Notes under the pieces: model-generated | The model's database searches: none | What the model was told of the DNA's origin: nothing | The model's input: the letters and a program-made list of their open reading frames with translations, nothing else | Shown: positions 47,930 to 60,155 of the stretch, piece by piece | Layout of the letters: the number at the start of each line of letters is the position of its first letter | Position numbering within the stretch: position 1 is the first letter of the stretch | Position numbers and translations under genes: made by a program | Origin: Myripristis murdjan | Taxonomy: Eukaryota > Chordata > Actinopteri > Holocentriformes > Holocentridae | Assembly (NCBI RefSeq): GCF_902150065.1 | Contig: NC_043995.1 | Coordinates: 26,172,001 to 26,236,000 of the forward strand | Length of the DNA stretch: 64,000 nucleotides | Direction of reading: 5' to 3'

Positions 47930-50900
47930 AACTAAATCGGGTTACCTTATTTCTTTATGGATACATTTGTACAAAGTCCATTTACAACTGTTATCCGTCT
48001 GCCTTCTTATCCTTGTGTTGCTATGTTAATATTGAGCCTGGATTATCATGATTTAATGGATTTCTACCTTCCTCTCTTGATACTTTCTAGTTCAAGATTC
48101 CTCTTTCATTTGATGAGAATTGGTAAAAAAAATGTACAGTAAGCTTAATAAAACTATTGACACACAAGAGAGTAGTCCTTTATCACGAACATGAGTCGAA
48201 TGTAGTTCTCTGGATGAATGCCCGCTTTTAGGAGGTTTGGAAATCGGTGGTCAATGAAACTAATATTTTCATCTTGTCATCTTTAAAACGATATGTTTAA
48301 ATCAGTAAATCATTTGCTACTCAGATTTACCAGCAGCTTCAACTGGCCCTGCTGTATCTTTACATTTTTCTCCGAAAATTACATCACATTACTTTTTATG
48401 GTGACCTTAGCAGCTCCATAACAGATTAAATTTTTATGGAGAAACATGACTATATTTTTGTGTGACTGTGGAGCCTCTACCTTTCCGCCATTTCTGTGGG
48501 AATTGCTGTGCCAAAGAATCATCTTCAGCTATAAAGAGAGAGTGACAGTCACATTGTCTATCAGCATAAATCTTAGCATACAAATTTCAGCTATACAAAC
48601 TATAAAAATTAAGCCTCTGTTACAGTAACCATGTAGAGCAATGTCATGATGTCATTTTTTTCAGTAAAATGTAATTACTGCCATAGCTTTAGTTTGGTAA
48701 GCAATGAGGGTGGCTTCACACCTTTTTGTGGGTCATGGCATTCAAATGAAGCTTAAAAAAAAGGGGCAGAGCTTCCTTGTATGCAAAAATAAATAAATAA
48801 ACCTAATGGAAGTAGTCGTGCTCACTGGGATACGCTTACACATTTTCCAAGACAGACACAGGAACCACATAGCATTCAAACACACGCACACACACACACA
48901 CACACACACATACAGACCACTTTGAGTGTCTCATCTCACTTTCTAAGTGAACACAACTACTCCCGTTAAATTGATGTTTTTTGGGCTCCCGCTCTGCTGG
49001 GTTCAGATGCAGCTTGCACTTTCTATAGTGTGTAATTGTGTGGGGTGATGTGGTGCACAGCTACAGTGTGAAGGTGCACGTTGTGGAATAAAAAGGAATA
49101 TTGATCGCACTGTGTGAAGTAGTGTAGTTGGTAAGAAACACGCAGCTGACAGCGGCACGTTGGACCAGGACTGTGTTAAGAGAGGTGTGTTTATGGGCCG
49201 CTGGCAACTGACCATTCTTGGTGTGTCGAATAAAAAAAAAAAAAAAAACATCTGTGAAGGAAGTTGTTTGCAGTTTTTAGGTCAAAGTGCTTTACAGAAA
49301 GAAAGGGAAAACATTTATAATATATATTTTAAAAAAATGCTAGACCAAATAAATACATCCTTCACTCTAATATTTATAAGAAGACTATTCAAGAGTTCAG
49401 GGCACAATGAGTAAAGGCAGCAAATCCAGTTTCTTTGAAAACTCTGGAGGGCTGCATGGACAAGCTTTTCTGCATCACACTGTGTTAACAAAAGGTCTGA
49501 CCTGGGCTATGTTAACACAGGAGGAAGAAGGAAGTTTTAGTTAAGGCATTAAAACAAGCTTTGAAACTATGATCTGTGTCTAAAATAACATCCAGGTTTT
49601 TTCTACTCGAGTTCATGTCTGTGTAGCCAGGACTCCAAATTCTTTTACCTTCAGAGCCAAGTTAAAAAAATACTGGTTCAACTTGCATACAATCACTCTA
49701 TGAATACTAGAGTAGGTAGCAGATGAGTGCTGCTGCCTGTCTTATGGCCCTGTAGACTTACGGCAGTATAGTCTGTTACCTATGGTGCTCATTTGCATGG
49801 CAGCATATCATTTTGTTAAACTCTGAACTGAGCCTCTGTATGAGGGCTCACCTTCATTATGACAGAAGGACTATTGTAATAACATATCCAGTCTATTGGT
49901 AAATGAATACATGTGCTTCCAAGAGTAAAATTATACTGTAGACAGCTGTCTGAAGCTAGAAATGAGCTGTTTTGCCTAACCCTCCAACACAGTTATCATG
50001 TAGGGGTACTAAATATTTCACAACATACAATCAAAATCCTTTGATTTTCAATTATGATTTTTGGTTGAAACACCCGCCTTATACAGATATTTATTATTTA
50101 TATTCTGTATGTTCTGTATCAGTGTCTAACAAGCTTGTCGCCATTCATAAACCACAGAATTAATAATTAATTCTCCGTCAAGTCATCAAAACACAACAGT
50201 GCAGTACAGTTTTCTTATTGTGGTGGAATCAATGGTTGGATAAAAGGTAGGAAAAATTATGTAGTACAACTTTGGGAAAAGATAAGCAGAAAATTGAAGT
50301 ATACATTTTGTAGATATTGCACTAAACATGTAAAATATCACTGTTTTGGTCCCTAGGGTCTCCAAATACAAATACACAAACTTTTTTCTCTCACATTCTT
50401 CTAGCTACAGCTCAGAGTTCACAGCTGAGTTTCACACCAACATATTCTGTATAATCTCAGAGAGGGAGTTTTTTTTTTTTTTTTTTTTTTTGTTAAAGTC
50501 TATTGCCCAAAAGACAAAAAGATCGACTTTGCTTGGGTCTGACAACTGAGTCTGATAACTTGGTTGTAACAGCAGACTTGAGACGTCAAGTATTAAAACC
50601 CGCGCTCACATGCTAAAAACGCTGAGGGGCTTTTTAGAAGTCTTCAACTTAGTTAACGAGCGGCGATGTCTTTACCCTGGAGGAAAAATGCTGCTTTTCT
50701 TTGATGACTCAAGGAAGGGAAACTCAAGACAAGACTATTTCTTTGTCCCACTGCAAGTCCTGAACAGGGTGTGAGGGTGCAAGATACATTAAAGGAGCAA
50801 GTAGCTGTTACAATGTGATTTCACTGTTTTCTATTTTATTTTATTTTATTTATTAATTAATAGGTCCAGCCTCAGTGAGGGATGCAGTGTCTCCGAGTAA

Positions 50901-53270
50901 AGCTGAGTAAAGAATCAGAGTATGGATTATACTAAGACAAACTGCACAACACAATGAAATCTGAGGAACTACAATCCACTTGTAAGAGCAGGTCTAGTTG
51001 AGGAAATCACAAAGGCAGAAATCCTTTCAGGCATCCTGTCCCGCAGTGATTCAGACAGACCACTTCCTGATGGTTTGCATGTCAAATCCTACCAAGGTTT
51101 CACATGCCAGCTCCGTTTCACAGCAGCTGTTTTCAGTGAATACTTCACCGTCGACCCCACCGCATTAAATGACCTTAACTACTGTAGAGAGTAAACCACA
51201 GCAGGTGAACGTGCAAGACTGTAGCTTTTTATACGTGTTTAACACCGACTGCAAGATTTTGACTTTGATTTTTGCAGAGAGTTTGCAAAGTGTCATGGAG
51301 CACATTCGCAATCCAGGCCGACACAGGCGTGGCAACCGCATCCAAGCGTGCACTGATGCTTTTAAGAACGCTACACACAGCAAACGACCGACTCCAGGAG
51401 TTGGACTGAAAGTCGATGCAGGGACGCTGAAGTGGACGGATCTGTTCCGCTGAGGTGGCTGAGGTGTGACAGGTTATCAGAAGAATTTCACACACTAAGA
51501 TTCTGCTGAAAAAAAAAAGGGAGAAATCTGAACAATCTGAGTTATGACTCGAGCTCACAGGTTTGGAGTTTGAGAGCGGGATGTTCACTCACTCCACCGT
51601 CACTGAGGTTTTGTCTGGAGCCCCTCATTCAGCCTGTTAACGCCGAGACGCCTCAGAAGCATAACTTGATGGAAGGTGTCACGATGAGAGCATTGATGGA
51701 CTCAGAAAAGGCTGCATTCCTCATTACAAACCAACATCAAACTGTTGAGGCTTTTCTCGCAGGTTTTCTGTCTAATTCTGCTCTTGTAGTTGTAATTATC
51801 ACACCTGGATTCCCTGGATGTTTGTGCTCAAAGAGGCTGAAGAAGTTTAAAAGGGTGTGTGGTGGACTATGGTGCTATATTCCCTATGGACTGGGAAAGT
51901 TCTGTCACTTTTACCTTTTTGGAAACCTTTGGGAGGTCATAGAATAAAGTCAAAAATGCAGCATAGTCAAGCTGAAAGCCAGGCTGAGTATCTTAACTCC
52001 TTGAAAGCTGACATTTGGAAAATGCCTCTGGTTCAGATCTCTCAGATTAAAGAATCTGCACAGACCAGCAGAGAAAAATATTCTGCCGCACTGGCCCTGC
52101 AAAGGTTGAAACTCTCAGGTATGTGTCAGGTGTGTGTCCCCAGGTGCGGTCACCGTGACGTCAGTGATTGGCTGTGGCCAGAGGTCCAACACGCCTCAAA
52201 GTCTCAGGCTTTGGAGGGCAGAGCAGCAGACGTTTTCTCCCATTTGTGATTTAGTGTGTATGAACTCTTTAAAAACAGTGACAGCAGCCCCCAACCTTTT
52301 GTCAAAGTCGCACATTTTGTCACAGTAGCGTAAACTGTAAACACCTAAATGTAAATAAATAAAAAAATATTGCTTTTATGAAATATGAAGAGTAAAGGTA
52401 GTCTGCGCTTCCCATCTGCCTCTCCTCAAACGAACCTGAAGATATTTCATGGATCATTCTGGCTTTTGTGGGTTTTATGATTTTTACAAGAAAGATAGAA
52501 AAAGATGTAAATATGGGGCCATGAACCCCACTTTATTTGTAGAATGATGTCATCTTGTCTTGCAAAAACAGAAACTTGTAATAGTTTATCGCCATATCTA
52601 AATGTGGATGTTATCTCATCTGTCAGTCCGATGCCGAGAATTCAAGGACTTTTGAAAAAAAAAAAAAAAATTGCTGCGTGGAGATTCTGTAAATACCTTC
52701 GCTGGCGAACAGGTTGGACTGCCTGCACAGAGTCCAGTCTGCAGAGGAATCTTAACAGCGAGTGCAGTTCCTGCTTGACATCCTGTTTGGGTTACAGGAA
52801 TGTGTGGGAGTCAAGTGTGGCACCACGTCACCTACTGCGGAGTGAAAACACTTGCTGTTAATTGTGGATCTGCATGGGAGGCACTGAACAACTCATTAAA
52901 ACACACCATGTACCATGCAAGCGTCCATGTTTGCTTAGGACGAGGAAAATGACCAGAACTCCAGTTTTGAGATACGCCGCATAAACGCGTATGTAAATGT
53001 GCTTTACAATATCAAAGAGGAATCATACACATATAAAGAGATAAAACCTGATTAAATACAATTTGTCTTTTGTTTTTAGCACTCGAGCTGCAACAGGTTT
53101 GACCTTTACCGGAGCTCAGCATGCCTGGCAGAGCTGAATCTCGGGCCTTGTGACATCCAATACCCCGACACCCAGTCTGCAACAAAGACTCCAGTGTGTG
53201 ATCGACCGGGAACAGTTTGTCTTGGAATGACGAGTCCACAGCCGATCAGCCAACATAGTCTTGATCCTGC
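47930..53270. other. Intergenic region between BAG6 and TSPAN31 (tail to tail)
   Basis: Mostly AT-rich unique DNA with a CA run (about 48,883-48,911), poly(A) and poly(T) tracts (about 49,231-49,247; about 50,470-50,492) and the LINE relic at about 51 kb. Open frames at 51,570-52,249 follow the relic but show no recognised family. Confidence 0.6.
50956..51453 (+). mobile_element. L1/Tx1-type LINE reverse-transcriptase relic
   Basis: Two adjacent open stretches resemble L1-clade ORF2. The first (about 50,956-51,191) reads EEITKAEILSGI...PLPDGLHVKSYQGF, like the 'EEI..AI......PGPDGF...FY..F' block. The second (about 51,232-51,453) reads FNTDCKILTLIFAESLQSVM, like the 'NTDYKILTKILANRL' motif. 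They are in different frames with a stop between them, and the catalytic FADD region is not recognisable, so it is a short dead fragment. Confidence 0.7.
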
Positions 53271-53272
53271 AT

Positions 53273-53278
53273 TTTATT
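53273..53278 (-). terminator. tspan31: Possible polyadenylation signal of TSPAN31
   Basis: AATAAA on the minus strand about 290 bases past the TSPAN31 stop codon. Confidence 0.5.
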
Positions 53279-53568
53279 TGCAAAGGGTGTGTGAGGTGAA
53301 CATACACAATTGCTCCTGACTCTTATCTCTTTGACACAGATCACAATTTAAACAAACAGTTCTCAGATTTCACGTAGACAGAGGCAGGTAATGTTCATGA
53401 CCTAACTGGCCAAGAGCTTTCATTAACACAAATGGCAAAAAAAAAAAAAAAATTCTATGAAAATAATTCAGAGCAAAAATGAAATATAACAATTTGATAC
53501 ATGCGATTTACAGAGTTAAAAAAAAAAAAATCAGTAGTGCAACATTTGGTGATTTAAATTCTCATTAT

Positions 53569-56500
53569 TTATAGAAAGGCTCCAGGATTTGAACGAGGAT
53601 CCTTGAGGTTTCTGTATCTGTGGGTCAGCCAAACTCCCAGGATCTGAAATAAAAACAGAATAATAACGGAGTAAATCTCAGGCAGTGTGGATGCTTGTGT
53701 TCAGAAAGTGGGAGGTAAAACTGTACCAGAGCAACATCTTCGCCACCAGCAATGTTTCTCACCGAATTCCACGTTTTTAAAGCATGTTAGCGCTGTTGCC
53801 ATGACATTTTACTGACCTCTGTAAAACTGAAGAAGAGTCCAATGCCACCCACAAAATGCAGCACCTCCCCAGTGTACTCCTCGATGGTTGCTGAGCAGGT
53901 CTTACAAGGGCGCTGACTGTGAAAGCAGCTCTAGAGAAGGAGGAAATAAACAAGGAAACTCAACAGTTCCCACTGCTCTCTGAGATCAAGTTGCTGCTGA
54001 GGGGGAGGAAAAAAGAACAACTAAAAAATGCAAGACATTTACTTACAGCAGCACACGTGGTGTTGCTTTCGAGATGTGAGAAGCCGCAACAGTCCAGCGT
54101 CTTCTCCACATCCCTCTGAGTGGCCTCCGACTTGTTCCATCCGACCTCCAGCAGGTGGTCCTGTGGTCACAGCCAAAAAAAACGATTTAAAAATATCTTT
54201 ATGTTAATACACTGGCGGTCATGTATCTCTTCAAGTGTAGAAACTCTGCGTGCACTCTAGTATAAAATCACAAATGTGAACATGACGAGCCCTGGTTTAT
54301 GCAAATAAAACTAACCACCATCACCTCTTAGGATCAGCAACAAACAACCAACACAGGAATAATATTTGATATTTCGGCTTATGTACTTATGTTTAAGTCA
54401 AAAATACAAACCTGTTGGTCTTTACTGAGGGCCAGACAAGCACAGGACACTGCGAACTGCACGACGAACACCATGAACAAGATGATCATGTACTGGAGCC
54501 AGTTAACGAAACTCAACATGGCAGTAAACGTCCTGAAAAATATCCTGAAACTCGACACTGCCGCTGCTACACAACCAAACAGTAACTGTGTTTGGCTGAG
54601 AACAAGCTGCAAACTACATTCTTGTAAAGGGGCATTACACTCAGCTGAAGTGAGGACCCTGCAGACTCAACTGACAAATGTGGAATAAGCATGATAATAA
54701 GATGGTTAAGTCTATATGGTTCTCATCGTCAGGTCAACTCACTGATATTTTTCTCTATTTTACCCCCAAACTTACTCCACATTTTTGCCATTTGAGTGTA
54801 AATAGTCCTCGTTTCCATTGACCATCTGCAGTATTTTCCATTGTGCAGCTTTTATTGTGAAATTTGGAAATGACAAAAAGTAGAACCAACAAAGAAGAAC
54901 CAGATTCCTCTTCTCATCTTTACTAACGGAGCTTTTATTGTGAAAGGTTCCACAATCTGCCACTGATCATTTGCTCTCTGTAATGGATGTGATTTAAAAT
55001 GTAGTCAATTACAATACTCAGACAACAGAAATGTACCTGGGTAAAATTAAAATTACTGACTTAAGAAAAAAAAATACACCAAAGAGCTACTCATTTACAG
55101 TAGCATGAGTAAATGTAATTAGTTACTTTCTCTTCCATAAATTGGAACAGATAGTCCAAGCAGTATAGTTTTTTTTTTTTTTTTTAAGCTTTTCTGTTCC
55201 TCCTACTTTAGCAAAAAAAATGATGCTCAAAAGGTGACAGACTCATTCCTGCTCTCCTGCAAACAAACCTCACAAACAAACACACTGAAGGATACAAAGA
55301 AGAGCAGGACCTGGTGGTGCCTCAGGGCCCCGCAGAGCCCCACGAAGGCCACCAGGAGCAGGAAGACGCCCACGCCGATGACCCCGGCCACCACCCTGAT
55401 GCTGGTGACCAGGCCGAACCATTTCCCCCCGGCTGCCACTCCGATCAGCAGCAGGCTGACCAGCTGAGGAGCCAAAACAAGCCAGCTTGATGAGAGACGA
55501 CTACAGGAAGGAAGCAGTCTGAAAGGTCGCAGTCCTGCCAAGGAAGACTGTGGTGCAGGAGCAGGCAGCCATCATGTCGAGTCACTAATACCCCTGTTAC
55601 TGCACAGTAGGGCTGCATCTAAACTTTTTCATTGTTGATTAATCTATTTTTTTTTTCCAAACTAACCAATGAATCATTTAGTCTATAAAGTGTCAAAAAA
55701 CAAATGGTCACTGGAAGTTACCAGAGCTCAAAGTGATGTCTTAAAATTACTGCTTTAGTCTGACCAGCAGCTCAAATACATAGATAGACAGATATATAAT
55801 ATAGAGTGCAATGATATGAACAAAAAAGTAAGCAAATCTTAAAATCAGTGCTTTTAGCAGAGCTGCAATCACCAAATGTTTGATATTTTTTTACCTGCAG
55901 AATGATTACAACAAATTGTGCACTGCTGAATTAATTAGTTGCTTTTGTCCTCCACCTTTTCATTAACTAATCAATTACTGATCTGTGTGTCTGTGGGATG
56001 AAAACCTGCACCTGTTCTAACACTTGACTGACAGTCATTAAACATATTAGTCACTGTGGATCGATTCTCAATAAATTTCCCAGAGGGACAATAATAAAAG
56101 GATGCTGGCAGGTGCTGACCGGGGAGTTTTTCTCACTGAGATGAAAAACTAAGCGTCAAATTGTCTGATGGGTGTGGATGTGTAAACAGTGACAGTGCTG
56201 ATTTTTTTTTTTTGACACACAGTCAGCTCAGTTGACTGTGACGATTTTACAGACACACACACAAGCCAGGCTCCCAGTAATCATTTATCCATGTATCACC
56301 TGTGTGTTGCATTTCCACAGCAACGAAACTGGCCAGGAAACACGCAGAGAATGAGGCAAATGCGCTTTCTCTGTTAAAATAACAAGTTCACTGGTATACA
56401 TAACACTGCTCTATAATAAAGACGCGGAAGACTGGACAAAGATCTGTCATGTTTACAGTGGCGCAATAGTTGCACAGTTTTACAGTGTCTGGAGAGATGC

Positions 56501-56614
56501 CCTACACGGCTTGAACCTACATATGGTAACAAGAGGGCGATGCCTACTCACCACATAGAGCACATTGAGAGCGCAGAGGGAGTTCTTGGTGCAAACGAAG
56601 CCGCCGCAAACCAT
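53569..56614 (-). CDS. tspan31: Tetraspanin-31
   Basis: A four-pass membrane scaffold protein. Six exons, all joining in phase 0: 56552-56614 ([21 protein letters not shown] split at a conserved site), 55296-55463, 54412-54492, 54047-54160, 53817-53930 and 53569-53643, giving 204 residues (human TSPAN31 has 210). Membrane segments fall at about residues 13-33, 40-65, 78-98 and 170-195. The large extracellular loop has the tetraspanin CCG motif ([10 protein letters not shown]) and a later paired-cysteine set ([11 protein letters not shown]). The tail ends [11 protein letters not shown], diagnostic of TSPAN31 and its sister TSPAN13; the N-terminus favours TSPAN31. The fifth intron uses a GTCAGT donor. 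The gene runs toward BAG6, tail to tail. Confidence 0.96.
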
Positions 56615-56764
56615 CGCTGCTCCTAGATTAGTTTTTACTAACTACTTCTGTTTCTAGAGTTCCCCAGTTTTCCCGACACGACAGGAGAAAACACTTCTTT
56701 AATCATAAACCTCTGTGGTCAGGTGTCTGCTTGGCTTCCTGCCGCGCAACAGGTACAGACGCCT

Positions 56765-56960
56765 TAATTTTTTACCCACCCGCATTCAGCCTCTGATTGG
56801 CTAACCCTAGTCTTAACCAATCAAACCAACAGAGGCAACGACTTCTAGCCAATCACAGGCAGAGTAGGGCGGGTCTTTTCAGAATGCGGGTGGGAGAAAA
56901 AATAAAGTGGTAAGCGCCAATACAGCAGCGTTTCCTGATGAGTCTGCACACTGATTGGTC
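56765..56960 (-). promoter_or_regulatory. tspan31: TSPAN31 promoter: CCAAT cluster inside an imperfect palindrome
   Basis: Four CCAAT boxes lie at 56796-56800 and 56954-56958 (minus orientation) and at 56817-56821 and 56849-56853 (plus orientation). CCCACCCGCATTC at 56775-56787 is exactly complementary to GAATGCGGGTGGG at 56882-56894, and the CTCTGATTGGCTA and TAGCCAATCACAG blocks inside it are also near-complementary. This symmetric NF-Y-type array about 150-350 bases upstream of the start codon is a plausible TATA-less, possibly bidirectional promoter. Confidence 0.6.
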
Positions 56961-57065
56961 AATTGTCTCAAAGTTGTAACTCGAAGTTAGAAATTATCCC
57001 CCTCCGACCTTCCTGCGAATAATTCCATCGTGTTGTGTCACTGAAACCTCAGATCCATGAGATGA

Positions 57066-57093
57066 ATCACTCACTCACTCACTCACACTCACA

Positions 57094-57154
<61 letters not shown>
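57066..57154. repeat. (CACT)n then (CA)n microsatellite
   Basis: A long compound repeat with about 30 CA units, just beyond the TSPAN31 promoter. Confidence 0.97.
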
Positions 57155-57156
<2 letters not shown>

Positions 57157-58343
57157 CAGAGGTTTTATTAGTGAGAATATGAGGTGGAGCTATATGTTTT
57201 CAGCAAAGGCATCATTGCATTTACAAGATATTTATGTGCTAAGGGGTTAGGTTTTGCTGGATTTTGCTCATTTAGTTGATTTTTTATTTTCAATTGATCT
57301 TGCTGTAAGTTTTGTTTAAAAAAAAGATCAGGACTATTTTGAGGCGAATTGCACAAGATCAAGTCTGCATCCATATTTGCGGTATTTTGTGAAATAATGC
57401 TCCATTTTCTAAAACTATAAATATGCAAATGCAAAAACTCATTCAGTGGGAACTAAACTTTGCCTTCAGACATCGCACACACAAGCCATCAAATTCACAC
57501 ACACTAGACTTAACACACTGCTGAGGTAAGTCCAAAACACTGCTGTAAAAACCTGGTACTGCAATGAATAATGGCGCCTATGTCACCCTCTCACCTCAGG
57601 GCCTCTTTACATAATAAACACAATATAAAGACACAAAACATGTATACTGTATGTATACATCTAGCCTACTGTAGCAGAATAACCTGATATCGATTAAAAA
57701 TGCAGCCGACAGACGAATAATTTCCATATGTTTACAAAAATAAACAAATTTAAAAATCAATCAGTGAGTAAATACATTCATAAAAAACTAAAAGCAGGTC
57801 AGCGTCCTGTCTCTGGGCCAGGTCAGGCCAAAAAGCTCCTTGTGTACCTTCTCCACCCCTGGCAAGCCACAGCCATAATATCTAAACAAGCCTTGTTCAT
57901 GGCCTGGAAGAAGGGTTTTGGCGACAGACCTTCCTCCACCATGCTGGAAAAATAAAACTCCTCTATGGGGTTGAATATTCAGGGAGAAAGGTGTTGCTGA
58001 AACTTGGGTTTTCAGTGAACAAGTGTTGAACCAGAGCAGATGAGTGAAGACTGACACTGACACAAACCTCCTCAATGGTCTTTCGAAGTCAAATAAAGGT
58101 TGATTATTATTATTATTATTAATAATAATAATAACAATAGCAAATCTAGATAATGTGTGAAAACAGGGACACAGGTTTGGGAGATGTGTGGCTTTCGGTA
58201 GGTGACGTTATGGTTTGGGATGTCGAGTTAATTGGCCCAGTTATGGTGTGTAAGTGATCCATAAAAAAACTGTAATAGCCCTTTATCACAAGATTCACAA
58301 TAAAACGTAGGCCTACTGTTTCTCTGACTGTCCATCTGGTCCT

Positions 58344-58378
<35 letters not shown>

Positions 58379-59098
58379 GTTTTGTTCATTAAGTTGTATT
58401 TTTCATCTATATTCATGATAAGCTGAATGTTCCTATTCTCAGAAGTTGTCACAGTTTTATGTAATATACATTATAATTTTTTAACATTTGTAGCCGCACC
58501 AGGAATCTACCAATTCCAGTGGGATCCACTTGAACCTAATTTTTGGCCTCAGAAATATATCTCAGTTTTGTTTTGCTCCACCTGAAGGATCAGCATTTCA
58601 TGTTTCTTTTGGAAAACTCAACCGTCATATTTCATAAAATCTAATTACTGTAATCTTGTCAGATATAATTTGGGCCCATGAGGCATGAGCAGTGCAGTTT
58701 TATCAAGTCATGAGTCAGCAGGGGGCAGAAACAGGGTGTAGATGTGGACGCCTCAGGAGCTGGTCCTCAAATCTGCCTTAAAATTATTATTTTTTTCTAT
58801 TTGATAACCATAAGCTCTCTAGTTTGGAGTCAATCACAGGTTTGGGTTCACAGTGAAACTTTTACGGTTAAAATTGTGACATTGATGTTTTCAGATTGAC
58901 AGGCAAGGTGTGACCCTGCAGCAGCTGTCAGGATAAAGGAGAGGGAGCAGGAGTCATCATTCTCTTTCTCGCTTTACACTCACTGTATTTCAGTTCCAGC
59001 TTCTCTGTGCACTAAAGATGCCTTTTCTCTCAGAATATGTGCAAAGACCAGACATGACATTAAAGTCTGGACTGATGAGGATGTTTGAAAGACAATCT

Positions 59099-59533
59099 TG
59101 TTACGTAGTAGTTTTGGCAGGACCCATACGTGGACCCAGACACAGAGCGGATGTAAAAATGAGGGATTTGTTGTAGATGGTGATGAGGTCAGACTGTGGA
59201 GGCAGGAGGGTTGGAGTCCCGGTGCATCATGGATGTTGGAGAGCGAGCAGAGGCTGAGGCTGTGCAAGTAGAGGGCTAGGCAAGCGGAGGGATCCTGGGC
59301 CCAGAGATACACCGGGTTAAACCCAGGAGGCACGAAGGCAACATGGAGAAATATCTTAAGGAAACAGTGGAGCGGCCAAGAGAGTCGCTTCCACTGCAGC
59401 AGGCTGAAAAAATCTGGCGATGAGTGGAGGCAGTGCCGGCATTCTCATACTGTTGGGCTGATGAGTTGACTGAAGGCAGGTGAGGAGGTGAAGCAGGAGT
59501 CTGGGAGAGAGAGAGACGCTAGCCATGCCCTCG

Positions 59534-59566
<33 letters not shown>

Positions 59567-59669
59567 CCCAGAGACACAGTGACAAACAGGGGAAGACAAG
59601 AACACAAGGGAGACAGAGAAACTCAAAGAAACACAAGGAAAAAGTAGAGTCACAGCCGGAGACTTGACA
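59099..59669 (-). mobile_element. LTR-like fossil, possibly a solitary LTR of a Ty3/Gypsy-type element
   Basis: On the minus strand the block starts TGTCAAGTCT, ends AACA, and is about 570 bases long. Near its 3' end it has 'ACAAATCCCTCATTTTT' followed by 'CTGTGTCTGGGTCC', a layout I associate with abundant teleost LTRs. A CA microsatellite has expanded inside it. No internal region or partner LTR was seen, so it would be a solitary, old copy. Family assignment is from memory and tentative. Confidence 0.4.
59534..59562. repeat. (CA)n microsatellite within the LTR-like fossil
   Basis: About 14 CA units. It produces the cysteine/valine-rich frames on the minus strand. Confidence 0.95.
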
Positions 59670-60155
59670 AGTCTTAATATATCAGGGTGACAGGACTGCT
59701 GAAAGTGAAAAAGGAGCTGGCATGTGACAAAGACAATCAGTACATGTTATTCCCCCTCCAAAGCCACCATGTGGCCACCATGGAAAAAGGTCTGGAGAGC
59801 TGCACTGTTAACAATTTCATCATTTTAACTGTATTTCAGTGTGTTTAGCTTTCTGTCTGGTCTATGCTGCAATAGGCCCTGACCTCGTAAAAGGATCAAA
59901 ACTGTAGGAAAAAATGAATACGTGAGTGAGATAATAATATTAGCAGGAACATAGGCAAATTTATCATCAGTGTCGTAATGCATCCTGTCAAAAAGAAGAA
60001 CTACATGGTTGCAGGAAGAGGCCGCTCTTTCTGTGTCATTGTGTGACAGAAAAACATCTTCTGGATACTTGAAAGACTAAAATTAAAGCTGTCATAAATG
60101 AATGATCCCATGTTTGCTGAGAGAAGGTGAATGCTGTTCATGACGGCTGTGAAGA

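Larger units (their letters stand above)
57160..60150. other. Intergenic region between TSPAN31 and the lectin receptor
   Basis: It contains an unassigned open frame (57,788-58,075, minus), an ATT microsatellite (about 58,104-58,133), a poly(T) tract (about 58,347-58,374) and the LTR-like fossil at 59.1-59.7 kb. No host exon was recognised. Confidence 0.6.

Noticed and set aside
57066-57154. Regularly spaced repeats that could suggest a CRISPR-like or minisatellite array (also at 4,700 and 62,871)
   Set aside because: They are simple di- and tetranucleotide microsatellites without unique spacers, in a vertebrate genome.
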